64,000 bases of DNA from Cladorhizidae sp. MBARI D1340-BT2. Its lineage: Eukaryota > Porifera > Demospongiae > Poecilosclerida > Cladorhizidae. A program made the position numbers and the translations under genes. This document shows positions 40,634-53,450 of the stretch, in pieces (position 1 is the stretch's first letter; each line of letters opens with the position of its first letter). Where the stretch lies: assembly GCA_028752905.1 (NCBI GenBank), contig JAQNBH010000013.1, forward strand, positions 20,085,477 through 20,149,476. Reading direction: 5' to 3'. The notes under the pieces are model-generated. The model was not told the origin of the DNA. It saw nothing but the letters and a program-made list of their open reading frames with translations, and did no database searches.

Positions 40634-43600
40634 TATCAACAGAGAGCACAGAGAGAGACCTGTCTTAATAGCTATATATCAATGAAGTTTGGAGAATCCA
40701 TGAAGCTTACATATTTAGCATCAAGAGAGAGCAGAGAGAAACCTATCTTGTGATTCTATCAAGTCCATTACTGTGAAGTATGCAGAATATACAGATGTTT
40801 GGTATCAAGAGAGAGAACAGAGAGAGGACTACCTTTAGAGATATATCAAGTCTATTAATTGAAGTGTAGAGAATCTATGAAGCTAACATGTTTAGCTCAA
40901 GATAGAGAACACTGAGAGATACCTATCTTGCAAGTCCATTACAGTGAAGTGTGCAGAATATATGGATGTTTGATATCAAGAGAGAGCACTTAGAGAGTCC
41001 TATCTTAATAGCTATACATCAAGTCTATTCAGTGAAGTGTGGATAATCTACGAAGCTAACATGTTTAGCATCAAGTAAGAGTACAATTCATAACTGTCCT
41101 AATTAACAAGACCAAAGTCCCAGATTTTGTCAACTGATAGAGAAGGCCCTTATCTCCAACATGTCAACAGATCAATAAAGGTAGTGGTTTTTCACTGGCA
41201 GGCCACCGCTTTGGCAACTGGAAAACGCCAGGAAATATCGCAAACCTTACCACTTCAAATCACCATAACTTGCTAATACTTAGAGTACTCAAAATTTTGG
41301 CACGTACAAAAGACAGATAATTAGAAGGGCTATCCGGTGATATAAAAATTATCTTTTTTGGGTAAAGTGTAGAAAAGTTATGAGATTTACGGCCAAAAAA
41401 AAAGATTTTTGTGGGAAAAATGAGAAACATATAGACCAAATTAGGGCAAATATCAAGATAGAGAACACATAATGAAACCTATCATTCGAATCATATCAAG
41501 TCCATTACAGTGAAGTTTGCAGAATATTATGGATGTTTGATATCAACAGAGAGCACAGGGAGAGACCAATCTTAATAGATATATATCAAGTTTATTCAGT
41601 GAAGTGTGGAGAATCTATGAAGCTAACCTGTCTAGCATCAAGATAGAGAACACATAGAGAAACCTATCATTCGAGTCATATCAAGTCCATTACAGTGAAG
41701 TATGCATAATAAATGTTTTTTTTGTATCAACAGAGAGCACAGAGAGAGACCTGTCTTAATAGCTATATATCAATGAAGTTTGGAGAATCCATGAAGCTAA
41801 CATATTTAGCATCAAGAGAGAGCAGAGAGAAACCTATCTTGTGATTCTATCAAGTCCATTACTGTGAAGTATGCAGAATATACGGATGTTTGGTATCAAG
41901 AGAGAGAACAGAGAGAGGCCTACCTTTAGAGCTATATATCAAGTCTATTAATTGAAGTGTAGAGAATCTATGAAGCTAACATGTTTAGCACAAGATAGAG
42001 AACACTGAGAGATACCTATCTTGCAAGTCCATTACAGTGAAGTGTGCAGAATATATGGATGTTTGGTATCAAGAGAGAGCACTTAGAGAGTCCTATCTTA
42101 ATAGCTTTACATCAAGTCTATTCAGTGAAGTGTGGATAATCTACGAAGCTAACATGTTTAGCATCAAGTAAGAGTACAATTCATAACTGCCCTAATTAAC
42201 AAGACCATGTCCCAGATTTTGTCAACTGATAGAGAAGGCCCTTATCTGCAACATGTCAACAGATTATCAATAAATGTAGTGGTTTTTCACTGGCAGGCCA
42301 CCGCTTTGGCAACTGGAAAACGCCAGGAAATATCGCAAACCTTACCACTTCAAATCACCATAACTTGCTAATACTTAGAGTACTCAAACTTTTGGCACGT
42401 ACAAAAGACAGATAATTAGAAGGGCTATCCGGTGATATAAAAATTATCTTTTTTGGGTAAAGTGTAGAACAGTTATGAGCTTTACGGTAAAAAAAAAAGA
42501 TTTTTGGGGGGAAAATGAGAAACATATAGACCAAATTAGGGCAAATATCAAGATAGAGAACACATAATGAAACCTATCATTCGAATCATATCAAGTCCAT
42601 TACAGTGAAGTGTGCAGAATATATGGATGTTTGTATCAAGAGAGAGCACTTAGAGAGTCCTATCTTAATAGCTTTACATCAAGTCTATTCAGTGAAGTCT
42701 GGATAATCTACGAAGCTAACATGTTTAGCATCAAGATAGAGAACACATAGAGAAACCTATCCTTCGAGTCATATCAAGTCCATTACAGTGAAGTGTGCAT
42801 AATAAATGGATTTTTGGTATCAACAGAGAGCACAGAGAGAGACCTGTCTTAATAGCTATATATCAATGAAGTTTGGAGAATCCATGAAGCTTACATATTT
42901 AGCATCAAGAGAGAGCAGAGAGAAACCTATCTTGTGATTCTATCAAGTCCATTACTGTGAAGTATGCAGAATATACAGATGTTTGGTATCAAGAGAGAGA
43001 ACAGAGAGAGGACTACCTTTAGAGATATATCAAGTCTATTAATTGAAGTGTAGAGAATCTATGAAGCTAACATGTTTAGCTCAAGATAGAGAACACTGAG
43101 AGATACCTATCTTGCAAGTCCATTACAGTGAAGTGTGCAGAATATATGGATGTTTGATATCAAGAGAGAGCACTTAGAGAGTCCTATCTTAATAGCTATA
43201 CATCAAGTCTATTCAGTGAAGTGTGGATAATCTACGAAGCTAACATGTTTAGCATCAAGTAAGAGTACAATTCATAACTGTCCTAATTAACAAGACCAAA
43301 GTCCCAGATTTTGTCAACTGATAGAGAAGGCCCTTATCTCCAACATGTCAACAGATTATCAATAAAGGTAGTGGTTTTTCACTGGCAGGCCACCGCTTTG
43401 GCAACTGGAAAACGCCAGGAAATATCGCAAACCTTACCACTTCAAATCACCATAACTTGCTAATACTTAGAGTACTCAAAATTTTGGCACGTACAAAATA
43501 CAGATAATTAGAAGGGCTATCCGATGATATAAAAATTATGTTTTTTGGGTAAAGTGTAGAAAAGTTATGAGATTTACGGCCAAAAAAAAAGATTTTTGTG

Positions 43601-43911
43601 GGAAAAATGAGAAACATATAGACCAAATTAGGGCAAATATCAAGATAGAGAACACATAATGAAACCTATCATTCGAATCATATCAAGTCCATTACAGTGA
43701 AGTTTGCAGAATATTATGGATGTTTGATATCAACAGAGAGCACAGGGAGAGACCAATCTTAATAGATATATATCTAGTTTATTCAGTAAAGTGTGGAGAA
43801 TCTATGAAGCTAACCTGTCTAGCATCAAGATAGAGAACACATAGAGAAACCTATCATTCGAGTCATATCAAGTCCATTACAGTGAAGTATGCATAATAAA
43901 TGTTTTTTTTG
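40634..43911 (+). repeat. HOR units 31-33 (1091, 1093, 1094 bp)
   Basis: Starts at 40634, 41725 and 42818. Units 31 and 33 lack a few bases in a2 (TTTAGAGATATATCAAG). Unit 31 also lacks TTAT in its block (CAACAGATCAATAAAGG near 41165). Unit 33 has GTACAAAATACAG and ATCCGATGATAT in its block. Confidence 0.9.
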
Positions 43912-45572
43912 TATCAACAGAGAGCACAGAGAGAGACCTGTCTTAATAGCTATATATCAATGAAGTTTGGAGAATCCATGAAGCTAACATATTTAGCATC
44001 AAGAGAGAGCAGAGAGAAACCTATCTTGTGATTCTATCAAGTCCATTACTGTGAAGTATGCAGAATATACGGATGTTTGGTATCAAGAGAGAGAACAGAG
44101 AGAGGCCTACCTTTAGAGCTATATATCAAGTCTATTAATTGAAGTGTAGAGAATCTATGAAGCTAACATGTTTAGCACAAGATAGAGAACACTGAGAGAT
44201 ACCTATCTTGCAAGTCCATTACAGTGAAGTGTGCAGAATATATGGATGTTTGGTATCAAGAGAGAGCACTTAGAGAGTCCTATCTTAATAGCTATACATC
44301 AACTCTATTCAGTGAAGTGTGGATAATCTACGAAGCTAACATGTTTACCATCAAGTAAGAGTACAATTCATAACTGCCCTAATTAACAAGACCAAAGTCC
44401 CAGATTTTGTCAACTGATAGAGAAGGCCCTTATCTGCAACATATCAACAGATTATCAATAAATGTAGTGGTTTTTCACTGGCAGGCCACCGCTTTGGCAA
44501 CTGGAAAACGCCAGGAAATATCGCAAACCTTACCACTTCAAATCACCATAACTTGCTAATACTTAGAGTACTCAAAAATTTGGCACGTATAAAAGACAGA
44601 TAATTAGAAGGGCTATTCGGTGATATAAAAATTATCTTTTTTGGATAAAGTTTAGAAAAGTTATGAGCTTTACGGCAAAAAAACAAGATTTTTTGGGGGG
44701 AAATGAGAAACATATAGACCAAATTAGGGCAAATATCAAGATAGAGAACACATAATGAAACCTATCATTCGAATCATATCAAGTCCATTACAGTGAAGTG
44801 TGCAGAATATATGGATGTTTGTATCAAGAAAGAGCACTTAGAGAGTCCTATCTTAATAGCTTTACATCAAGTCTATTCAGTGAAGTGTGGATAATCTACG
44901 AAGCTAACATGTTTAGCATCAAGTAAGAGTACAATTCATAACTGCCCTAATTAACAAGACCATGTCCCAGATTTTGTCAACTGATAGAGAAGGCCCTTAT
45001 CTGCAACATGTCAACAGATTATCAATAAATGTAGTGGTTTTTCACTGGCAGGCCACCGCTTTGGCAACTGGAAAACGCCAGGAAATATCGCAAACCTTAC
45101 CACTTCAAATCACCATAACTTGCTAATACTTAGAGTACTCAAACTTTTGGCACGTACAAAAGACAGATAATTAGAAGGGCTATTCGGTGATATAAAAATT
45201 ATCTTTTTTGGGTAAAGTGTAGAACAGTTATGAGCTTTACGGCAAAAAAACAAGATTTTTGGGGGGAAAATGAGAAACATATAGACCAAATTAGGGCAAA
45301 TATCAAGATAGAGAACACATAATGAAACCTATCATTCGAATCATATCAAGTCCATTACAGTGAAGTGTGCAGAATATATGGATGTTTGTATCAAGAGAGA
45401 GAACTTAGAGAGTCCTATCTTAATAGCTTTACATCAAGTCTATTCAGTGAAGTGTGGATAATCTACGAAGCTAACATGTTTAGCATCAAGATAGAGAACA
45501 CATAGAGAAACCTATCCTTCGAGTCATATCAAGTCCATTACAGTGAAGTGTGCATAATAAATGGATTTTTGG
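43912..45572 (+). repeat. HOR unit 34, 1661 bp, two blocks
   Basis: Core - block - b3 a4 - block - b3 a4 b4. The first block has CACGTATAAAAGACAG and ATTTTTTGGGGGG. The first added a4 begins TATCAAGAAAGAGCAC (near 44822) and the second reads GAGAGAACTTAGAG. Confidence 0.9.
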
Positions 45573-47759
45573 TATCAACAGAGAGCACAGAGAGAGACCT
45601 GTCTTAATAGCTATATATCAATGAAGTTTGGAGAATCCATGAAGCTAACATATTTAGCATCAAGAGAGAGCAGAGAGAAACCTATCTTGTGATTCTATCA
45701 AGTCCATTACTGTGAAGTATGCAGAATATACGGATGTTTGGTATCAAGAGAGAGAACAGAGAGAGGCCTACCTTTAGAGCTATATATCAAGTCTATTAAT
45801 TGAAGTGTAGAGAATCTATGAAGCTAAAATGTTTAGCACAAGATAGAGAACACTGAGAGATACCTATCTTGCAAGTCCATTACAGTGAAGTGTGCAGAAT
45901 ATATGGATGTTTGGTATCAAGAGAGAGCACTTAGAGAGTCCTATCTTAATAGCTATACATCAACTCTATTCAGTGAAGTGTGGATAATCTACGAAGCTAA
46001 CATGTTTAGCATCAAGTAAGAGTACAATTCATAACTGCCCTAATTAACAAGACCATGTCCCAGATTTTGTCAACTGATAGAGAAGGCCCTTATCTGCAAC
46101 ATGTCAACAGATTATCAATAAATGTAGTGGTTTTTCACTGGCAGGCCACCGCTTTGGCAACTGGAAAACGCCAGGAAATATCGCAAACCTTACCACTTCA
46201 AATCACCATAACTTGCTAATACTTAGAGTACTCAAACTTTTGGCACGTACAAAAGACAGATAATTAGAAGGGCTATCCGGTGATATAAAAATTATCTTTT
46301 TTGGGTAAAGTGTAGAACAGTTATGAGCTTTACGGTAAAAAAAAAAGATTTTTTGGGGGAAAATGAGAAACATATAGACCAAATTAGGGCAAATATCAAG
46401 ATAGAGAACACATAATGAAACCTATCATTCGAATCATATCAAGTCCATTACAGTGAAGTGTGCAGAATATATGGATGTTTGTATCAAGAGAGAGCACTTA
46501 GAGAGTCCTATCTTAATAGCTTTACATCAAGTCTATTCAGTGAAGTCTGGATAATCTACGAAGCTAACATGTTTAGCATCAAGATAGAGAACACATAGAG
46601 AAACCTATCCTTCGAGTCATATCAAGTCCATTACAGTGAAGTGTGCATAATAAATGGATTTTTGGTATCAACAGAGAGCACAGAGAGAGACCTGTCTTAA
46701 TAGCTATATATCAATGAAGTTTGGAGAATCCATGAAGCTTACATATTTAGCATCAAGAGAGAGCAGAGAGAAACCTATCTTGTGATTCTATCAAGTCCAT
46801 TACTGTGAAGTATGCAGAATATACAGATGTTTGGTATCAAGAGAGAGAACAGAGAGAGGACTACCTTTAGAGATATATCAAGTCTATTAATTGAAGTGTA
46901 GAGAATCTATGAAGCTAACATGTTTAGCTCAAGATAGAGAACACTGAGAGATACCTATCTTGCAAGTCCATTACAGTGAAGTGTGCAGAATATATGGATG
47001 TTTGATATCAAGAGAGAGCACTTAGAGAGTCCTATCTTAATAGCTATACATCAAGTCTATTCAGTGAAGTGTGGATAATCTACGAAGCTAACATGTTTAG
47101 CATCAAGTAAGAGTACAATTCATAACTGTCCTAATTAACTAGACCAAAGTCCCAGATTTTGTCAACTGATAGAGAAGGCCCTTATCTCCAACATGTCAAC
47201 AGATTATCAATAAAGGTAGTGGTTTTTCACTGGCAGGCCACCGCTTTGGCAACTGGAAAACGCCAGGAAATATCGCAAACCTTACCACTTCAAATCACCA
47301 TAACTTGCTAATACTTAGAGTACTCAAAATTTTGGCACGTACAAAATACAGATAATTAGAAGGGCTATCCGATGATATAAAAATTATGTTTTTTGGGTAA
47401 AGTGTAGAAAAGTTATGAGATTTACGGCCAAAAAAAAAGATTTTTGTGGGAAAAATGAGAAACATATAGACCAAATTAGGGCAAATATCAAGATAGAGAA
47501 CACATAATGAAACCTATCATTCGAATCATATCAAGTCCATTACAGTGAAGTTTGCAGAATATTATGGATGTTTGATATCAACAGAGAGCACAGGGAGAGA
47601 CCAATCTTAATAGATATATATCTAGTTTATTCAGTAAAGTGTGGAGAATCTATGAAGCTAACCTGTCTAGCATCAAGATAGAGAACACATAGAGAAACCT
47701 ATCATTCGAGTCATATCAAGTCCATTACAGTGAAGTATGCATAATAAATGTTTTTTTTG
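45573..47759 (+). repeat. HOR units 35-36 (1093 and 1094 bp)
   Basis: Starts at 45573 and 46666. Unit 35 has AAGCTAAAATGTTTAGC in a2. Unit 36 has TTAGAGATATATCAAG in a2 and AATTAACTAGACC in its block (near 47132). They copy units 32-33 at an offset of 3848 bp with a few changes. Confidence 0.9.
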
Positions 47760-49420
47760 TATCAACAGAGAGCACAGAGAGAGACCTGTCTTAATAGCTA
47801 TATATCAATGAAGTTTGGAGAATCCATGAAGCTAACATATTTAGCATCAAGAGAGAGCAGAGAGAAACCTATCTTGTGATTCTATCAAGTCCATTACTGT
47901 GAAGTATGCAGAATATACGGATGTTTGGTATCAAGAGAGAGAACAGAGAGAGGCCTACCTTTAGAGCTATATATCAAGTCTATTAATTGAAGTGTAGAGA
48001 ATCTATGAAGCTAACATGTTTAGCACAAGATAGAGAACACTGAGAGATACCTATCTTGCAAGTCCATTACAGTGAAGTGTGCAGAATATATGGATGTTTG
48101 GTATCAAGAGAGAGCACATAGAGAGTCCTATCTTAATAGCTATACATCAACTCTATTCAGTGAAGTGTGGATAATCTACGAAGCTAACATGTTTACCATC
48201 AAGTAAGAGTACAATTCATAACTGCCCTAATTAACAAGACCAAAGTCCCAGATTTTGTCAACTGATAGAGAAGGCCCTTATCTGCAACATATCAACAGAT
48301 TATCAATAAATGTAGTGTTTTTTCACTGGCAGGCCACCGCTTTGGCAACTGGAAAACGCCAGGAAATATCGCAAACCTTACCACTTCAAATCACCATAAC
48401 TTGCTAATACTTAGAGTACTCAAAAATTTGGCACGTATAAAAGACAGATAATTAGAAGGGCTATTCGGTGATATAAAAATTATCTTTTTTGGATAAAGTT
48501 TAGAAAAGTTATGAGCTTTACGGCAAAAAAACAAGATTTTTTGGGGGGAAATGAGAAACATATAGACCAAATTAGGGCAAATATCAAGATAGAGAACACA
48601 TAATGAAACCTATCATTCGAATCATATCAAGTCCATTACAGTGAAGTGTGCAGAATATATGGATGTTTGTATCAAGAAAGAGCACTTAGAGAGTCCTATC
48701 TTAATAGCTTTACATCAAGTCTATTCAGTGAAGTGTGGATAATCTACGAAGCTAACATGTTTAGCATCAAGTAAGAGTACAATTCATAACTGCCCTAATT
48801 AACAAGACCATGTCCCAGATTTTGTCAACTGATAGAGAAGGCCCTTATCTGCAACATGTCAACAGATTATCAATAAATGTAGTGGTTTTTCACTGGCAGG
48901 CCACCGCTTTGGCAACTGGAAAACGCCAGGAAATATCGCAAACCTTACCACTTCAAATCACCATAACTTGCTAATACTTAGAGTACTCAAACTTTTGGCA
49001 CGTACAAAAGACAGATAATTAGAAGGGCTATTCGGTGATATAAAAATAATCTTTTTTGGGTAAAGTGTAGAACAGTTATGAGCTTTACGGCAAAAAAACA
49101 AGATTTTTGGGGGGAAAATGAGAAACATATAGACCAAATTAGGGCAAATATCAAGATAGAGAACACATAATGAAACCTATCATTCGAATCATATCAAGTC
49201 CATTACAGTGAAGTGTGCAGAATATATGGATGTTTGTATCAAGAGAAAGAACTTAGAGAGTCCTATCTTAATAGCTTTACATCAAGTCTATTCAGTGAAG
49301 TGTGGATAATCTACGAAGCTAACATGTTTAGCATCAAGATAGAGAACACATAGAGAAACCTATCCTTCGAGTCATATCAAGTCCATTACAGTGAAGTGTG
49401 CATAATAAATGGATTTTTGG
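47760..49420 (+). repeat. HOR unit 37, 1661 bp, two blocks
   Basis: Copies unit 34 at an offset of 3848 bp. Private changes are GAGCACATAGAGAGTCC near 48115, TGTAGTGTTTTTTCAC near 48311, TAAAAATAATC near 49042 and GAGAAAGAACTTAG near 49245. Confidence 0.9.
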
Positions 49421-50514
49421 TATCAACAGAGAGCACAGAGAGAGACCTGTCTTAATAGCTATATATCAATGAAGTTTGGAGAATCCATGAAGCTAACATA
49501 TTTAGCATCAAGAGAGAGCAGAGAGAAACCTATCTTGTGATTCTATCAAGTCCATTACTGTGAAGTATGCAGAATATACGGATGTTTGGTATCAAGAGAG
49601 AGAACAGAGAGAGGCCTACCTTTAGAGCTATATATCAAGTCTATTAATTGAAGTGTAGAGAATCTATGAAGCTAAAATGTTTAGCACAAGATAGAGAACA
49701 CTGAGAGATACCTATCTTGCAAGTCCATTACAGTGAAGTGTGCAGAATATATGGATGTTTGGTATCAAGAGAGAGCACTTAGAGAGTCCTATCTTAATAG
49801 CTATACATCAACTCTATTCAGTGAAGTGTGGATAATCTACGAAGCTAACATGTTTACCATCAAGTAAGAGTACAATTCATAACTGCCCTAATTAACAAGA
49901 CCAAAGTCCCAGATTTTGTCAACTGATAGAGAAGGCCCTTATCTGCAACATATCAACAGATTATCAATAAATGTAGTGGTTTTTCACTGGCAGGCCACCG
50001 CTTTGGCAACTGGAAAACGCCAGGAAATATCGCAAACCTTACCACTTCAAATCACCATAACTTGCTAATACTTAGAGTACTCAAACTTTTGGCACGTACA
50101 AAAGACAGATAATTAGAAGGGCTATCCGGTGATATAAAAATTATCTTTTTTGGGTAAAGTGTAGAACAGTTATGAGCTTTACGGTAAAAAAAAAAGATTT
50201 TTGGGGGGAAAATGAGAAACATATAGACCAAATTAGGGCAAATATCAAGATAGAGAACACATAATGAAACCTATCATTCGAATCATATCAAGTCCATTAC
50301 AGTGAAGTGTGCAGAATATATGGATGTTTGTATCAAGAGAGAGCACTTAGAGAGTCCTATCTTAATAGCTTTACATCAAGTCTATTCAGTGAAGTCTGGA
50401 TAATCTACGAAGCTAACATGTTTAGCATCAAGATAGAGAACACATAGAGAAACCTATCCTTCGAGTCATATCAAGTCCATTACAGTGAAGTGTGCATAAT
50501 AAATGGATTTTTGG
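49421..50514 (+). repeat. HOR unit 38, 1094 bp
   Basis: Single block, tail b3-a4-b4 with CTGGATAATC in a4. Its first ~670 bp match the partial unit at the window end (63331-64000) at an offset of 13910 bp. Confidence 0.9.
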
Positions 50515-52173
50515 TATCAACAGAGAGCACAGAGAGAGACCTGTCTTAATAGCTATATATCAATGAAGTTTGGAGAATCCATGAAGCTTACATATTTAGC
50601 ATCAAGAGAGAGCAGAGAGAAACCTATCTTGTGATTCTATCAAGTCCATTACTGTGAAGTATGCAGAATATACAGATGTTTGGTATCAAGAGAGAGAACA
50701 GAGAGAGGACTACCTTTAGAGATATATCAAGTCTATTAATTGAAGTGTAGAGAATCTATGAAGCTAACATGTTTAGCTCAAGATAGAGAACACTGAGAGA
50801 TACCTATCTTGCAAGTCCATTACAGTGAAGTGTGCAGAATATATGGATGTTTGATATCAAGAGAGAGCACTTAGAGAGTCCTATCTTAATAGCTATACAT
50901 CAAGTCTATTCAGTGAAGTGTGGATAATCTACGAAGCTAACATGTTTAGCATCAAGTAAGAGTACAATTCATAACTGTCCTAATTAACAAGACCAAAGTC
51001 CCAGATTTTGTCAACTGATAGAGAAGGCCTTTATCTCCAACATGTCAACAGATTATCAATAAAGGTAGTGGTTTTTCACTGGCAGGCCACCGCTTTGGCA
51101 ACTGGAAAACGCCAGGAAATATCGCAAACCTTACCACTTCAAATCACCATAACTTGCTAATACTTAGAGTACTCAAAAATTTGGCACGTATAAAAGACAG
51201 ATAATTAGAAGGGCTATTCGGTGATATAAAAATTATCTTTTTTGGATAAAGTTTAGAAAAGTTATGAGCTTTACGGCAAAAAAACAAGATTTTTTGGGGG
51301 GAAATGAGAAACATATAGACCAAATTAGGGCAAATATCAAGATAGAGAACACATAATGAAACCTATCATTCGAATCATATCAAGTCCATTACAGTGAAGT
51401 GTGCAGAATATATGGATGTTTGTATCAAGAAAGAGCACTTAGAGAGTCCTATCTTAATAGCTTTACATCAAGTCTATTCAGTGAAGTGTGGATAATCTAC
51501 GAAGCTAACATGTTTAGCATCAAGTAAGAGTACAATTCATAACTGCCCTAATTAACAAGACCATGTCCCAGATTTTGTCAACTGATAGAGAAGGCCCTTA
51601 TCTGCAACATGTCAACAGATTATCAATAAATGTAGTGGTTTTTCACTGGCAGGCCACCGCTTTGGCAACTGGAAAACGCCAGGAAATATCGCAAACCTTA
51701 CCACTTCAAATCACCATAACTTGCTAATACTTAGAGTACTCAAACTTTTGGCACGTACAAAAGACAGATAATTAGAAGGGCTATTCGGTGATATAAAAAT
51801 TATCTTTTTTGGGTAAAGTGTAGAACAGTTATGAGCTTTACGGCAAAAAAACAAGATTTTTGGGGGGAAAATGAGAAACATATAGACCAAATTAGGGCAA
51901 ATATCAAGATAGAGAACACATAATGAAACCTATCATTCGAATCATATCAAGTCCATTACAGTGAAGTGTGCAGAATATATGGATGTTTGTATCAAGAGAG
52001 AGAACTTAGAGAGTCCTATCTTAATAGCTTTACATCAAGTCTATTCAGTGAAGTGTGGATAATCTACGAAGCTAACATGTTTAGCATCAAGATAGAGAAC
52101 ACATAGAGAAACCTATCCTTCGAGTCATATCAAGTCCATTACAGTGAAGTGTGCATAATAAATGGCTTTTTGG
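50515..52173 (+). repeat. HOR unit 39, 1659 bp, chimeric
   Basis: The left part matches unit 36 (AAGCTTACAT, GGACTACC, AGAGATATATC, AATAAAGGTAGTGG). From about 51171 (CTCAAAAATTTGGCACGTAT) it follows the second part of unit 37. The switch lies inside the block, between about 51065 and 51175. Confidence 0.88.
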
Positions 52174-53450
52174 TATCAACAGAGAGCACAGAGAGAGACC
52201 TGTCTTAATAGCTATATATCAATGAAGTTTGGAGAATCCATGAAGCTAACATATTTAGCATCAAGAGAGAGCAGAGAGAAACCTATCTTGTGATTCTATC
52301 AAGTCCATTACTGTGAAGTATGCAGAATATACGGATGTTTGGTATCAAGAGAGAGAACAGAGAGAGGCCTACCTTTAGAGCTATATATCAAGTCTATTAA
52401 TTGAAGTGTAGAGAATCTATGAAGCTAAAATGTTTAGCACAAGATAGAGAACACTGAGAGATACCTATCTTGCAAGTCCATTACAGTGAAGTGTGCAGAA
52501 TATATGGATGTTTGGTATCAAGAGAGAGCACTTAGAGAGTCCTATCTTAATAGCTATACATCAACTCTATTCAGTGAAGTGTGGATAATCTACGAAGCTA
52601 ACATGTTTACCATCAAGTAAGAGTACAATTCATAACTGCCCTAATTAACAAGACCAAAGTCCCAGATTTTGTCAACTGATAGAGAAGGCCCTTATCTGCA
52701 ACATATCAACAGATTATCAATAAATGTAGTGGTTTTTCACTGGCAGGCCACCGCTTTGGCAACTGGAAAACGCCAGGAAATATCGCAAACCTTACCACTT
52801 CAAATCACCATAACTTGCTAATACTTAGAGTACTCAAACTTTTGGCACGTACAAAAGACAGATAATTAGAAGGGCTATCCGGTGATATAAAAATTATCTT
52901 TTTTGGGTAAAGTGTAGAACAGTTATGAGCTTTACGGTAAAAAAAAAAGATTTTTGGGGGGAAAATGAGAAACATATAGACCAAATTAGGGCAAATATCA
53001 AGATAGAGAACACATAATGAAACCTATCATTCGAATCATATCAAGTCCATTACAGTGAAGTGTGCAGAATATATGGATGTTTGTATCAAGAGAGAGCACT
53101 TAGAGAGTCCTATCTTAATAGCTTTACATCAAGTCTATTCAGTGAAGTCTGGATAATCTACGAAGCTAACCTGTCTAGCATCAAGATAGAGAACACATAA
53201 TGAAACCTATCATTCGAATCATATCAAGTCCATTACAGTGAAGTGTGCAGAATATATGGATGTTTGTATCAAGAGAGAGCACTTAGAGAGTCCTATCTTA
53301 ATAGCTTTACATCAAGTCTATTCAGTGAAGTGTGGATAATCTACGAAGCTAACATGTTTAGCATCAAGATAGAGAACACATAGAGAAACCTATCCTTCGA
53401 GTCATATCAAGTCCATTACAGTGAAGTGTGCATAATAAATGGATTTTTGG
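52174..53450 (+). repeat. HOR unit 40, 1277 bp, with hybrid a half
   Basis: The tail is b3-a4-b3-a4-b4, unlike the other 1279-bp units, which have b3'-a1' as the added dimer. Near 53147-53180 the first added a half begins as a4 (AAGTCTGGATAATCTACG) and ends as a1' (CTAACCTGTCTAGCATC). Confidence 0.88.

Larger units (their letters stand above)
40368..50090 (+). repeat. Large tandem duplication, copy 1 (period 13910 bp)
   Basis: Aligns with 54278-64000 at a constant offset of 13910 bp. The HOR size series 1091, 1093, 1094, 1661, 1093, 1094, 1661 is repeated exactly, and every rare variant I checked is shared. The left limit is where copy 1 has GCATCAAGATAG (after an a1' half) and copy 2 has TATCAAGATAG (after a block). 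Confidence 0.9.
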
